Assembly (NCBI RefSeq): GCF_022213955.1
Contig: NZ_JAKNTW010000004.1
Location: forward strand, 1-64,000
Direction: 5' to 3'
Origin: Dolomitihabitans soli
Lineage (GTDB): Bacteria; Actinomycetota; Actinomycetes; Streptosporangiales; Streptosporangiaceae
DNA: 64,000 nt
In this document: positions 35,589 through 45,025 of the stretch, one piece after another
Layout of the letters: each line of letters begins with the position of its first letter
Position numbering within the stretch: the first letter of the stretch is position 1
The notes under the pieces: model-generated
The model's input: the letters and a program-made list of their open reading frames with translations, nothing else
Database searches by the model: none
Told to the model about the DNA's origin: nothing
Position numbers and translations under genes: made by a program

Positions 35589-35604
35589 CACTTTAGCGTA
35601 AGTG
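35589..35604. promoter_or_regulatory. Putative TetR operator
   Basis: CACTT-TAGCGT-AAGTG is a dyad overlapping the TetR gene's upstream GTG codon, in the divergent promoter region. Confidence 0.5.
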
Positions 35605-35693
35605 GAATGGATCGCCCGTTTAGCTGGCTAGCTTGGTGAGCAGGCAGAACACTCCTTCTGCCGGCGGCTCCGGCGACAGAACAGGACGAGATC

Positions 35694-36650
35694 GTGAACG
35701 AGATGCGCGCGGCCCTCTACGACCGTTACGGGCCCCCGGAGGTGCTGTACGAGGGCAAGGTCCCGGTGCCGGACGTCAAGCCCGACCAGGTGCTGGTACG
35801 CGTCCACGCGGCCAGCGTCAACGGCGGCGAGCTGTACGGCCGGGCCGGGCGAGTGCGGTTGGTGACGGGGCGCCGCTTCCCCCAGCGCACCGGAATCGAC
35901 TTCGCCGGCGAGATCGCCGAGGTCGGCTCCTCAGTGACCGGACTGCGCGAAGGAGAGCGGGTGTGGGGCGGTCTGCCGCGGCGGTTCGGCAGCGCGGCGG
36001 AGTATGTGGCCGTCCACCCACGGCAGGTTTCCGTCGCCCCCGCCGATCTCACTCCGGTGCAGGCCGTCTCCCTTCTGGCCGGCGGAACGACCGCGATCAC
36101 CGCCCTGCGCGCCAAAGCCCGCCTCAAGCCCGGCGAGCGTCTCCTGCTGCGTGGCGCCAGCGGCGGTGTCGGCAGCGTCGCAGTCCAGATCGGCAAGCTC
36201 CTCGGCGCTCACGTCACCGCTCTCGCGGGCTCGAAGAACCTCGACTTCGTCCACGGCCTGGGCGCCGACGAGGTCCTCGACTACCGGACGAGCCACCCGT
36301 CCGAACTGGGTACGTTCGACGTCATCATGGACACCGTCGGCACTCAGCACGCCGTCTACCGCAGGCTGCTGGCCCCGGGCGGACGCATGGTGGCCATCGC
36401 CTTCGACGTCGACAACATCCTCGCCGGCCTTTCCTACCTCCTCGCCTCGACCGTCTACGGCTCCCGGCGAGTGCGTTTCTTCAGTGGCAACCCCAGACGC
36501 GAGCTGTTCGCCGAGCTGGCCCGGTACGTGGAGAACGGCGACGTCCGCCACGTCGTGGACACCGTGCACCCCCTGGCTGACATCGCCGCCGCTCACCGAG
36601 CCCTGGAGGCCGGCGGCGTACGCGGAAAGCACATCATCCAGATCGTGTGA
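35694..36650 (+). CDS. Zinc-independent NADP quinone oxidoreductase (MDR superfamily)
   Basis: This 318-aa medium-chain dehydrogenase has an N-terminal GroES-like domain (about residues 10-120, MRAALYDRYGPPEVLYEGKV). The Rossmann domain has the nucleotide motif LLRGASGGVGSVAVQIGKLL, and ADEVLDYRTSHPSELGTFDV follows. The zinc-binding Cys/His set of alcohol dehydrogenases is missing, as expected in quinone oxidoreductases. GTG 35694 and ATG 35703 are both plausible starts. It sits divergent from a TetR gene and ends in a strong hairpin shared with the convergent ABC permease gene. It likely reduces a reactive carbonyl or quinone. Confidence 0.9.
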   Translation: MNEMRAALYDRYGPPEVLYEGKVPVPDVKPDQVLVRVHAASVNGGELYGRAGRVRLVTGRRFPQRTGIDFAGEIAEVGSSVTGLREGERVWGGLPRRFGSAAEYVAVHPRQVSVAPADLTPVQAVSLLAGGTTAITALRAKARLKPGERLLLRGASGGVGSVAVQIGKLLGAHVTALAGSKNLDFVHGLGADEVLDYRTSHPSELGTFDVIMDTVGTQHAVYRRLLAPGGRMVAIAFDVDNILAGLSYLLASTVYGSRRVRFFSGNPRRELFAELARYVENGDVRHVVDTVHPLADIAAAHRALEAGGVRGKHIIQIV

Positions 36651-36761
36651 CCCACCGCCGTACGTTCGTGACTGGTGCGAGCGGGCACGCGAAGGACACG
36701 AAAGATCCGCGTTGACAGACCCCCTGTTCAACACAGGGAATGTCAAGAGAGCCGTTGGACG

Positions 36762-36790
36762 GGCCGTCCGCGCTGGGCGCGCGGACGGCC
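36762..36790. terminator. Bidirectional terminator between convergent genes
   Basis: GGCCGTCCGCGC (36762-36773) and GCGCGGACGGCC (36779-36790) form a perfect 12-bp stem with a 5-nt loop, 1 bp from the stop codon of the MalG-like gene. It lies between the oxidoreductase and the ABC operon. Confidence 0.7.
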
Positions 36791-36791
36791 G

Positions 36792-37685
36792 TCACTTACC
36801 GAAACCGGCGGTCAGGCCGCTGAGAAGCTGACGCCTGCCGACCATGTACATGACGAGGATGGGCAGCGTGGTGAGCAGGACCGAGGCGAGCACGGCCGGC
36901 ACGTTCACGCTGTACTGGCCCTGGAAGGCCGCCAGGGCGAGCGGCAGGGTCCGCTTGTCGGGAGTCTGCGTGAGGATCAGCGGCAGCAGGAACCCGTTCC
37001 AGATCGTCAGCCCGTTGTAGATCGCCACCGTGACCACGGCAGGCCGGGTGAGCGGGAAAGCCAGCCGCCACATCGTCCCCCACTCGGTGGCGCCGTCCAG
37101 CCGCATCGACTCGAACAGTTCCTTGGGGATGTCCCGGATGAAGTTCGACAGCACCAGCACGGACAGCGGGATCGCGAAGGCGATCGACGGCAGGATCATC
37201 CCCAGCAGGGAGTCGTACAGGTTCAGCCGGATGATGATCAGATAGACCGGGATGATCGTCGCCTGCAGCGGGATGGCCAGGCCCATGAGGAAGAGCGAGT
37301 TCACCGACCTCAGGAACCGGCCTCTGCCGCCGCGGATGATCGCGAAGGCCGCCATGAAGGAGACGATGACCGCGGGGACGACCGCGCCCAGCGTGACGAT
37401 GATGCTGTTGACGAAGTACAGCAGGAAGTCCGACTCGATGACCATGACGTAGTTGGCCAGGGTCGGCTCGGTCGGCGGCACCAGCGGATTGGTCGCGTAG
37501 TAGTTGCTCTGCGACTTGAAGCTGGTGATGACGATCCAGTAGATCGGCACTATCACGATCAGCAGCCAGATCCAGCCGAACGCACCGCCGATCCAGTTCT
37601 TCTGGCTGGCCGGCCTGACGTCGCGACGGTGTCGATGCCGCCTGGGAGCGCTCTCTCTGGGGCGCGTTGCTAGCGGCGTCCCCAT
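36792..37685 (-). CDS. Carbohydrate ABC transporter permease (MalG-like)
   Basis: This 297-aa membrane protein has six predicted helices and an EAA loop (FESMRLDGATEWGTMWRLAF). A basic N-terminus (RRHRHRRDVRPASQKNW) precedes the first helix. ATG 37685 starts 1 nt after the MalF-like stop (TGAcATG), with GGAAGGTG upstream. It is the last gene of a three-gene importer and ends at a strong hairpin. No ATPase gene is nearby, so it likely shares a genome-encoded MsiK-type ATPase. Confidence 0.92.
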   Translation of the reverse strand: MGTPLATRPRESAPRRHRHRRDVRPASQKNWIGGAFGWIWLLIVIVPIYWIVITSFKSQSNYYATNPLVPPTEPTLANYVMVIESDFLLYFVNSIIVTLGAVVPAVIVSFMAAFAIIRGGRGRFLRSVNSLFLMGLAIPLQATIIPVYLIIIRLNLYDSLLGMILPSIAFAIPLSVLVLSNFIRDIPKELFESMRLDGATEWGTMWRLAFPLTRPAVVTVAIYNGLTIWNGFLLPLILTQTPDKRTLPLALAAFQGQYSVNVPAVLASVLLTTLPILVMYMVGRRQLLSGLTAGFGK

Positions 37686-37686
37686 G

Positions 37687-38598
37687 TCAGGCACCTTCCA
37701 ACTGGCTGTCGCTGTTGTTACCGCCACCGATTCGGCGCAGTAACAGCGCCAGGAAGAGGCCCACGAGGACGAGGATGACGGCGATCACGCTGGCCGGACC
37801 CATGAGGTTGGCCTGGAACCCTCGCTTGTACATGTCCAGGGCGAGCACCCGGGTCGCGTCGCCCGGCCCGCCGGCGGTCATCACATAGATCAGGTCGAAG
37901 AAGGTCAGCGACCCGACGACCATGAGCGTCGACGACGTGATGATCGTGTACTTCAGCTGCGGCATGGTGATGCTCCAGAACATGCGCACCCGGCCCGCGC
38001 CGTCCAGCTCCGCGGCCTCGTAGATGGAACGCGGGATCTGCCGTACGCCACCCTGGTAGAGCAGTGAGTGGAACGGGATGAACTGCCAGGACACCACGAA
38101 GACCACCACGCCGACGGCCAGGCTCGGCTCGCCGAGCCAGTCCTGCACCAGCAGCGGGATCTTCAGCCCTGCGCCGAGCCCGAAGTTCGGGTCGAGCAGC
38201 GCCTTGTACGTGATGGCGATGGCGGCCGAGCTGAGCAGCAGCGGGATGAAGTACACCACCGCCAGCACCGCGCGGTAGCGCTGCCGGCCGGCCAGGAACA
38301 CCCCGAGCAGGATGCTGAGCGGCGTCTGGAAGGCCCACGACAGCACCATCACCAGGAATGTCACCCAGAGCGAGTGCATCAGCCCCGGGTTGCTGAGGAC
38401 GGCGGTCCAGCTGTCGAGACCCGACAGCTCGATCTCGCCGAGTCCGTCCCAGGTGGTGAAGCTGAGCAATAGGACTCCGACCAGCGGGACCACGGCGAAG
38501 GCGACGAAGAACGCCAGCGCCGGCAGGGCCAGCCAGCCGAGCGAGCCGCCACGGCCCTTCTTTCCGGGGGCCGTGGCGGAGGTCACGAACGTGCTCAC
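37687..38598 (-). CDS. Carbohydrate ABC transporter permease (MalF-like)
   Basis: This 303-aa permease has a cytoplasmic Gly/Lys N-terminus, six helices (starting LGWLALPALAFFVAFAVVPL) and an EAA loop (YEAAELDGAGRVRMFWSITM). The start is GTG 38598 in a GTGA overlap with the binding-protein stop. Residues upstream of this GTG in the open frame are the out-of-frame shadow of the binding-protein gene. It pairs with the MalG-like gene to import a sugar delivered by the lipoprotein. Confidence 0.92.
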   Translation of the reverse strand: MSTFVTSATAPGKKGRGGSLGWLALPALAFFVAFAVVPLVGVLLLSFTTWDGLGEIELSGLDSWTAVLSNPGLMHSLWVTFLVMVLSWAFQTPLSILLGVFLAGRQRYRAVLAVVYFIPLLLSSAAIAITYKALLDPNFGLGAGLKIPLLVQDWLGEPSLAVGVVVFVVSWQFIPFHSLLYQGGVRQIPRSIYEAAELDGAGRVRMFWSITMPQLKYTIITSSTLMVVGSLTFFDLIYVMTAGGPGDATRVLALDMYKRGFQANLMGPASVIAVILVLVGLFLALLLRRIGGGNNSDSQLEGA

Positions 38599-39947
38599 TT
38601 GCCGATGACCGCGTTCATGTTCGTGGCGAACTCCTGCGGTGTGATCGACAGCTGGAACAGCTTGGCGATGTTGTCCAGCAGCACCTCGGCGGCCGTCGGG
38701 CTGAGGGCCTGGTCCCAGGACTGGGCGAACGCCTTGGCGTTGACCGCGATGCCGTAGACGAAGTTCAGGAAGTCGGCGTCCTCGGAGGCGGCGAACTCCT
38801 TGTCGGAGCCCTTGACGACCGGCACCGCGCCGGTCCCGACCCACTCCTTGACCGCCGTGTCGCTCATCAGCTCGGTGGCGAAGAACTTCTTGGCGATCTC
38901 CTTCGCCTCAGGGGTCGCCTTGGAGGAGATCGACATGTACTGGCCGGGGTTGCCGACGGTGTTGGTGGGGTCGCCCTTGCCGCCCTCGACCGGCGGGAAG
39001 TTCATGTAGCCGAGGTGGCCACCGGAGACGAAGTCACCGCCGTCGGCCTTCATGCTGCCGTAGCACCATCCGCCGTGCAGCATCATGGCGGCCTTGCCGG
39101 TGTAGAGCAGCGCCTGGTCGGCGTTGGAGTCGGCGGTGATCGAGGAGAAGCCCTTGATGAACCCGTCGGCCTTGATCAGCTCCTGCATCTTGGTCAGGGC
39201 GTCGATGGCGATCGGGTTGTTCCAGGCGTCCTTCTTCTCGTCGAACACGGCCTGGAACACCTCGGGGCCGCCGATACGGTCGAAGAGGAACTCCAGCCAC
39301 ATCATGTTCGTCCAGCGGGACTGCCCGCCGAGGGAGAACGGTGCGATGCCCGCGGCGTTGAACTTGGGCACCAGGGCCATGATGTCGCCCCAGCTCTCGG
39401 GCGGCTTGGCGTTGATCTTCTCGAAGGCGCGCTTGTCGTAGTAGAGGACGATGGGCTGCATCGTCTCGCAGGGGATCGCGTAGATCTTGCCGTCGATGGT
39501 GGCCGCGCCGAAGGAGGAGTCGAACAGGCGGTCCTTGACCGCGGCGTTCTCGTCGAACCACGAGGTGAGGTCCTCGACCTGGCCGGCCTGCACGTAGCTG
39601 CGCAGACCGCCGCCGCCCCAGCCCCAGATGAGCGTGGGCGCCTGGCCGGCTCCGATCGCCGTCTTGATCTTGGTCTTGAAGGCGTCGTTCGCGAAGGTCG
39701 TCCCCTTGATGGTGCCGGTGGGGTTGGCCTTGTTGAACCTCTCCATGGTTCTGGTGCGGACGCCTTCCTGTGGCTGCACCGACAGGTACCAGTAGGTGGC
39801 GCCCGCGGCACCAGCGCCGCTGCTGCTGCTCGCTTCGGCACCGGGCCTGGTCGGACCTGAAGTGCCGCACGCGGCGAGCGCGGCTCCAAGGGGCAGGCCC
39901 ATGGAAAGGGCAAGGAAGTTGCGACGCGATGTTGTCCTGGGCTCCAC
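38595..39947 (-). CDS. Sugar-binding lipoprotein of the MalF/MalG importer
   Basis: This 450-aa extracellular solute-binding protein has an N-terminus with SRRNFLALSMGLPLGAALAAC, that is, a twin-arginine signal followed by a lipobox. A Ser/Gly/Ala linker follows, then a family-1 sugar-binding fold (with YAIPCETMQPIVLYYDKRAF and NPGQYMSISSKATPEAKEIA). The start is GTG 39947, with GGAGA upstream. It is the first gene of the uptake operon and divergent from a cytoplasmic GH3 glycosidase, so the imported ligand is probably an oligosaccharide that the GH3 enzyme cleaves. Confidence 0.92.
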   Translation of the reverse strand: MEPRTTSRRNFLALSMGLPLGAALAACGTSGPTRPGAEASSSSGAGAAGATYWYLSVQPQEGVRTRTMERFNKANPTGTIKGTTFANDAFKTKIKTAIGAGQAPTLIWGWGGGGLRSYVQAGQVEDLTSWFDENAAVKDRLFDSSFGAATIDGKIYAIPCETMQPIVLYYDKRAFEKINAKPPESWGDIMALVPKFNAAGIAPFSLGGQSRWTNMMWLEFLFDRIGGPEVFQAVFDEKKDAWNNPIAIDALTKMQELIKADGFIKGFSSITADSNADQALLYTGKAAMMLHGGWCYGSMKADGGDFVSGGHLGYMNFPPVEGGKGDPTNTVGNPGQYMSISSKATPEAKEIAKKFFATELMSDTAVKEWVGTGAVPVVKGSDKEFAASEDADFLNFVYGIAVNAKAFAQSWDQALSPTAAEVLLDNIAKLFQLSITPQEFATNMNAVIGK

Positions 39948-40294
39948 GCTGATCTCCGCACTCGTATGCCGGGGGCTTAGCCGCGGCTCGCTGAACCTCG
40001 AACGGGCCGGCGGTGGATCTGCACCCCCCGATGCCGCTTTTCCACTCTTCAGTGAGCCGGCTATTGAAACATTTACGAAACAGACTGTGGCACGCCAATC
40101 TAAGTATCGGGAATTGTCGTGTCAAGACTCCTGCCCAGGGCCTTGAAAAGGTCTCGGGAAACCACGTGTATGGTACTTCCGCCAGGGGGTCTTCCCGGCG
40201 ATATGGTCTCGATGAGGTTTCCCGCCCGGGTTGCTCACGGCGCCGAAATATTTCGAAACCTTCGGTAAGAACCGTGCCCAAAGGAGAGCAGCAC
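39948..40294. promoter_or_regulatory. Divergent promoter region of the ABC and GH3 genes
   Basis: No gene is seen. CGAAATATTTCG at 40244-40255 is a perfect palindrome, and GAAACATTTACGAAAC at about 40066-40081 is a looser relative. Both resemble GAAA-n-TTTC operators used by LacI-type regulators of xylo-oligosaccharide genes. No such regulator gene is adjacent, so control would come from elsewhere. Confidence 0.5.
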
Positions 40295-42751
40295 ATGACC
40301 GCTCTAGACTCGACCGCGCCGGCAGGCCGGGCGCTTCGCCCGTGGCAGGACCCGACTCTTCCGGTGGCCGCCCGGGTCGATGCTCTCCTTGCGGAGATGA
40401 CCCTTGAGGAGAAGGTGGGCCAGCTCGGCAGCCGTTGGGTCGGCAACGAGATGCGCGCCGCTGACAAACCCGAGCCGGCCATCGATCCCGAGGCCGGTGG
40501 CACGCAGAATGTGGCGCCGATGCAGGACGTGTTCGCGGCCTCCGGGACGGTCCCTTTCGAGGAGGCGGTCCGCAACGGGCTCGGCCATGTGACGCGAGTG
40601 TTCGGCAGCGCGCCCGTGACCGCGCAGGAAGGCGCCGCGGAGGTGGTCAGACTGCAGCGCACGATCGTGGAGCGGTCTCGGCTCGGCGTCCCGGCGATCG
40701 TCCACGAGGAGTGCCTCACCGGCTTCACCGCCTACCGTGCGACCGTCTACCCGGCGGCCATCGCCTGGGGCGCGACGTTCGACCCTGACCTGGTGGAGCG
40801 GATGGCCGCCGCGATCGGCCGCGACATGCGCGCCGTGGGCGCGCACCAGGGCCTTTCCCCGGTGCTCGACGTGGTGCGCGACTACCGCTGGGGCAGGGTC
40901 GAGGAGACGATGGGCGAAGACCCGCACCTCGTGTCGACGCTCGGCGCCGCCTACGTCCGCGGCCTGGAGGGCGCCGGGATCATCGCCACGCTCAAGCACT
41001 TCGCCGGTTACTCCGCCTCGCGGGCGGCCCGCAACCACGGACCCGTTCCCATGGGCCGCCGCGAGCTGATGGACATGATCCTGCCGCCGTTCGAGGCGGC
41101 CCTCACGCACGGCGGCGCGCGCTCGGTGATGAACTCCTACTCCGATGTGGACGGCGTCCCCGCCGTGGCCGACTCCTGGCTGCTCACCGACCTGCTGCGC
41201 GACGAGTGGGGATTCACCGGGACCGTCGTCTCGGACTACTGGGCGGTCCCGTTCCTCGCCTCGATGCACCGGGTCGCCGCGGACGCCGCCGAGGCGGGCG
41301 CGATGTCGCTCGCCGCGGGCCTCGACGTGGAGCTCCCCGAGACCATCGGCTTCGGCGAGAACCTGGTGGAGCGGGTACGCCGGGGCGAGCTGCCGGAGTC
41401 CCTGGTGGACCGGGCGGCGCGCCGCCTGCTCACCCAGAAGGTGGCGCTCGGCCTGCTCGACCCGGACTGGACGCCGGAAGGCTCGGTGTCCGGGGCCGCC
41501 ACCGTGGACCTGGACTCGCCGGCCAACCGCGAGCTGGCCCTGGAGATGGCCGAGCGGTCCGTCATCCTGCTCGACGCCGGCACCACGCTGCCCCTGCTCG
41601 GCGAAGGACGCGCGGCCCCGCGCCGGATCGCCGTCGTCGGCCCCTGCGCGGACGACCCGCACACCTTCATGGGCTGCTACGCCTTCCCCAACCACGTGCT
41701 GCCCCGCCATCCCGAGCTCGGGCTCGGCGTCGCGGCGCCCAGCGTCCTCGACGCGCTGCGCACCGAGCTGCCGGACAGCGCGATCGTCCACGAGCGCGGT
41801 TGTGACGTACGTGACGGGGACCGCTCCGGCTTCGCCGCCGCGGTGGCCGCCGCGCGTGAGGCGGACCTGTGCGTCGCCGTCGTCGGCGACCTGGCCGGCA
41901 TGTTCGGGCTGGGCACCTCGGGTGAGGGCTGCGACGCTGACGACCTGCGCCTGCCCGGCGTGCAGGCGGACCTGCTGGCCGAGCTCGCCGCCACCGGCAC
42001 GCCCGTCGTCGTGGTCGTCGTCTCCGGCCGTCCGTACGCCCTGGGCGAGGTGCACGCCGAGGCCGCCGCGCTGGTCCAGGCGTTCATGCCCGGCGAGGAA
42101 GGCGGGGCGGCGATCTCCGGCGTCCTGTCCGGCCGCGTCCAGCCGGTGGGCAAACTGCCCGTGCAGATCCCCAAGGGGCCGGGCGGACAGCCGGGCACCT
42201 ACCTACAGCCGCCGCTGGGCGCCAACAGCCAGGGCATCAGCAACCTCGACCCGACCCCGCTGTTCCCGTTCGGCCACGGCACCTCCTACACCACCTTCGA
42301 GGTCGACGACCTGCGGATCAGCGACACCGAGGTGCCCACCGACGGCGAGTTCACCGTCTCGGTACGGGTCCGCAACACCGGTGGCCGGGCCGGCGAGGAG
42401 GTCGTACAGCTCTACCTGCACGACGTGGTCGCCCAGGTGACCCGGCCGGTCAAGCAGCTGACCGGGTTCGGGCGGGTCCGGCTGGCGCCGGGGGAGCGCG
42501 CTGACGTGCGGTTCCACGTACACGCTGACCGGACCGCCTTCACCGGGCGTGACCTGCGGCGGATCGTCGAGCCGGGGGACGTCGAGGTGCTCGTCGGCAC
42601 CTCGGCGGCGGATCTGCCGTGCCAGAGCGTCGTACGGCTGACCGGCCCGTCGCGCACCGTCGGCCATGATCGGCGGCTCGTCACGCCCGTGGACGTGAGC
42701 CCGGCCACCGCGGCCGGGCGACAGCGGGGAAGAGATGCCGGTCAGTCCTAG
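40295..42751 (+). CDS. Glycoside hydrolase family 3 (beta-glucosidase/beta-xylosidase-like)
   Basis: This 818-aa enzyme has a GH3 N-terminal TIM barrel (about residues 25-370), an alpha/beta sandwich (about 410-640) and a C-terminal fibronectin-III-like domain (about 700-790, VSVRVRNTGGRAGEEVVQLY). The nucleophile is Asp314 in TVVSDYWAV. The substrate-binding LKHFAGYSASRAARNHGPVP motif is present. The start is ATG 40295, with AAGGAG about 9 nt upstream; the longer open frame upstream is leader. No signal peptide is present, so it hydrolyses imported oligosaccharides in the cytoplasm. It is divergent from and probably co-regulated with the ABC importer. Beta-xylosidase versus beta-glucosidase specificity is not resolved. 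Confidence 0.92.
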   Translation: MTALDSTAPAGRALRPWQDPTLPVAARVDALLAEMTLEEKVGQLGSRWVGNEMRAADKPEPAIDPEAGGTQNVAPMQDVFAASGTVPFEEAVRNGLGHVTRVFGSAPVTAQEGAAEVVRLQRTIVERSRLGVPAIVHEECLTGFTAYRATVYPAAIAWGATFDPDLVERMAAAIGRDMRAVGAHQGLSPVLDVVRDYRWGRVEETMGEDPHLVSTLGAAYVRGLEGAGIIATLKHFAGYSASRAARNHGPVPMGRRELMDMILPPFEAALTHGGARSVMNSYSDVDGVPAVADSWLLTDLLRDEWGFTGTVVSDYWAVPFLASMHRVAADAAEAGAMSLAAGLDVELPETIGFGENLVERVRRGELPESLVDRAARRLLTQKVALGLLDPDWTPEGSVSGAATVDLDSPANRELALEMAERSVILLDAGTTLPLLGEGRAAPRRIAVVGPCADDPHTFMGCYAFPNHVLPRHPELGLGVAAPSVLDALRTELPDSAIVHERGCDVRDGDRSGFAAAVAAAREADLCVAVVGDLAGMFGLGTSGEGCDADDLRLPGVQADLLAELAATGTPVVVVVVSGRPYALGEVHAEAAALVQAFMPGEEGGAAISGVLSGRVQPVGKLPVQIPKGPGGQPGTYLQPPLGANSQGISNLDPTPLFPFGHGTSYTTFEVDDLRISDTEVPTDGEFTVSVRVRNTGGRAGEEVVQLYLHDVVAQVTRPVKQLTGFGRVRLAPGERADVRFHVHADRTAFTGRDLRRIVEPGDVEVLVGTSAADLPCQSVVRLTGPSRTVGHDRRLVTPVDVSPATAAGRQRGRDAGQS

Positions 42752-42823
42752 GCGCGCCACGCCGGCCGCTTCGTGAGGATCGGCGGATCGCGGACCAAAT
42801 GTCAGCGACCATCCGTTTCTCGC

Positions 42824-43882
42824 TCACGTGGACGTGGGTCGCGGGGTGGAGGAAGCGGGGGAGAGGCGGAGCCGGGCCAGTTCCATCGCGGCCTGGGCGG
42901 GTGTCGTCTGCCGGTGTTCCGCCGTGTCGAGAAGGTCGGCGACGGTGTGCTCGATGGCCTCGACGTGTTCGCGTGCCTCGTCAGGGGTTTCGTGGCGCAG
43001 TTCCCTGGCGAGCGCGTTGACGACTCCGCCCGCGCTGACGACATAGTCGGGCACCCAGACGATGCCACGCCGGTGCAGGAGATCGGCGACGGCTCCGGCG
43101 GCCAGCTGGTTGTTGGCCGGCCCCGCGATGGCGGCGCAGCGCAGCCGCGGCACGACGTCCGCGGTCAGGATGCCGCCGAGCGCGGCCGGGACGAGGATGT
43201 CGACGTCCGCGGTGAGGGCTTGCTCGGGCGAGGCCCAGGTGGCGCCGAGTTCCCCGCCTTCTGCCCGCTTGGCCGGGTCGATATCGCTGACCAGGAGGTC
43301 GGCTCCCTCAGCGGAGAGCAGGCGCGCCAGCCGTATGCCGACGCTGCCCAGCCCCACCAGCGACAGGCGCACGCCGGCGAGCGACCGAGTGCCGTGGAGG
43401 CGTTGGCTTACCGCGCGCAGTGCCGCCAGCGTGCCGAGCGCGGTGGCCGGGGAGGAGTCGCCGCTGCCGCCCTGCTGTGCAGGCTTGCAGAAGACATGAG
43501 GGGTGCGCTCACCGATGACCGCCATGTCTTGTGGAGTCGTTCCGACGTCGGGACCGGTCGCATACACCCCGTCCAGTGATGCGATCGTGTCGGCCACGTC
43601 GTCCAGCACCGCACGGCGCATGGCCGCGTCCAGCTCGGCGCCCTGGGGCGCGGCGACGACAGTCTTGCCGCCGCCGTTCGCCAGCCCGGCCACGGCGCAT
43701 TTGACGGTCATGCCGGCCGACAGGCGCAACGCGTCGGTGAGGCCGTCCTGCCAGTCGGCGTAGCGCCAGAGCCGGCATCCGCCGACGGCCTGCCCGAGTG
43801 CCGACGAATGCACGGCGACGATGACCGGCAGACCAGAGCGCGGCCCCGTGCGGATCAGAATCTGTTCGTGGACAAGAGACAT
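42824..43882 (-). CDS. Leu/Phe/Val dehydrogenase
   Basis: This 352-aa NAD-dependent amino-acid dehydrogenase has a catalytic domain (about residues 1-140) with the Lys motif LANGGGKTVVAAP and DGVYATGPDVGTTPQDM. An NAD-binding domain follows with LVGLGSVGIRLARLL and AALGGILTADVVPRL. It deaminates branched or aromatic amino acids to 2-oxo acids, feeding branched fatty-acid or polyketide starter units in actinomycetes. ATG 43882 is chosen for the GGGAGGG site upstream. It is divergent from an Lrp/AsnC regulator that probably senses the amino acid. Confidence 0.92.
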   Translation of the reverse strand: MSLVHEQILIRTGPRSGLPVIVAVHSSALGQAVGGCRLWRYADWQDGLTDALRLSAGMTVKCAVAGLANGGGKTVVAAPQGAELDAAMRRAVLDDVADTIASLDGVYATGPDVGTTPQDMAVIGERTPHVFCKPAQQGGSGDSSPATALGTLAALRAVSQRLHGTRSLAGVRLSLVGLGSVGIRLARLLSAEGADLLVSDIDPAKRAEGGELGATWASPEQALTADVDILVPAALGGILTADVVPRLRCAAIAGPANNQLAAGAVADLLHRRGIVWVPDYVVSAGGVVNALARELRHETPDEAREHVEAIEHTVADLLDTAEHRQTTPAQAAMELARLRLSPASSTPRPTST

Positions 43883-43995
43883 GCCATCGACCCTCCCTGT
43901 CATACGAGTGGTGCTTCCTCCAAGGATTGGTCACTCGGCCGCGATTTGACCGCCTGATCGTACGTATGAGCGGAACCACTGGCAGACTGCCGTAC

Positions 43996-44505
43996 ATGGA
44001 CGAACTTGATTCGGAAATCATCCGGCTCCTCCAGACAGATGCGCGGCAGTCCAACCGCGAACTGGCACGCAGGCTCGGGGTCGCGCCCTCCACCTGCCTG
44101 GAACGCGTCAGGGCGCTCACCCGCCGTGGCGTCATCCGTGGCTACCACGCCGAGATCAACCCGGCTGCGCTGAACCGCAGCGTCCAGGCCATGGTGTCGG
44201 TGCAGGTGCGCCCCCTCAGCCGCACCGTCATCGATACCTTCCAGGACTCCGCGAGCGCCATGCCCGAAGTGCTCAGCGTCTTCGTGCTGGGAGGCGGTGA
44301 CGACTTCCTTCTCCACGTCGCCGTCCAGGACCTCGACCACCTGCACGCCTTCCTGCTCGACCGGCTCAGCAAGCGCCGGGAGATCGCCGGCTTCCGCACC
44401 TCGGTGATCTTCCAGCAGGTGCACGACGCCGCCCCCTCGAGACTCCCTGACCTGCCCGACCACCCACGGCCGCCGACCAGGAAACCCTCCAGCGCAACGA
44501 TCTGA
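43996..44505 (+). CDS. Lrp/AsnC-family regulator
   Basis: This 169-aa protein has an N-terminal AsnC helix-turn-helix (MDELDSEIIRLLQTDARQSN, then RELARRLGVAPSTCLERVRA) and a C-terminal RAM ligand domain (VQAMVSVQVRPLSRTVI, VFVLGGGDDFLLHVAV). ATG 43996 gives the family N-terminus; ATG 43966 would add 10 residues, and neither has a strong ribosome-binding site. A Pro/Arg tail follows the RAM domain. It is divergent from the amino-acid dehydrogenase, its likely target. Confidence 0.92.
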   Translation: MDELDSEIIRLLQTDARQSNRELARRLGVAPSTCLERVRALTRRGVIRGYHAEINPAALNRSVQAMVSVQVRPLSRTVIDTFQDSASAMPEVLSVFVLGGGDDFLLHVAVQDLDHLHAFLLDRLSKRREIAGFRTSVIFQQVHDAAPSRLPDLPDHPRPPTRKPSSATI

Positions 44506-44545
44506 AACGTGGTGGTGGACGGCGGAGCGCAACCAAGGAGGACGC

Positions 44546-44905
44546 GTGACAGTGGCACAAGTACTGGTGGTCGGTCTCGATCCCGCCAAGTTGCAGGGCT
44601 GGGACCCGGGGCCGGTCCAGGCGGCGATGGCACGCGGTCAGGCCCGTTTCGACGATCACGGTATCGAGGCCGACTGGTGCCTGGTGGCACTCGACGAGAA
44701 CCCCGAAGGAGCGATCGTGGAGGCGCTGACCCGCGAAGACTACGTCTGCGTGGTGATCGGGGGCGGCATCCGCACGCACGAGCCGTTGCTCGAATTCTTC
44801 GAGAAGGTGGTCAACCTGGTCCGGCAGCACGCGCCCGACGCGGCCATCGCCTTCAACAGCAGCCCCGAGGACTGCGCCGACGCAGCTCTGCGGTGGCTGC
44901 GCTAG
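44546..44905 (+). CDS. Conserved hypothetical protein
   Basis: This 119-aa protein starts at GTG 44546, with AAGGAGG just upstream. It has an alternating alpha/beta pattern: VAQVLVVGLDPAKL at the start, WCLVALDENPEGAIVEAL and a glycine-rich strand-turn YVCVVIGGGIRTHEPLLEFF. The pattern suggests a small flavodoxin- or response-regulator-like fold, but no catalytic motif is clear. No signal peptide or membrane helix is present. It follows the Lrp gene by 40 bp and may be cotranscribed. I do not assign a function. Confidence 0.75.
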   Translation: MTVAQVLVVGLDPAKLQGWDPGPVQAAMARGQARFDDHGIEADWCLVALDENPEGAIVEALTREDYVCVVIGGGIRTHEPLLEFFEKVVNLVRQHAPDAAIAFNSSPEDCADAALRWLR

Positions 44906-45025
44906 CCCGGCAGGGCAGGTGCCTTGGCCGGAACTTCCGGTGATCGTCCTGGTGGTCGGCGGCCCGTGGGAGGTTCGGGATGCCGAGGCCGGCGGCTGGT
45001 CGCCGTAGCCTGCGGCAACGCCCGT

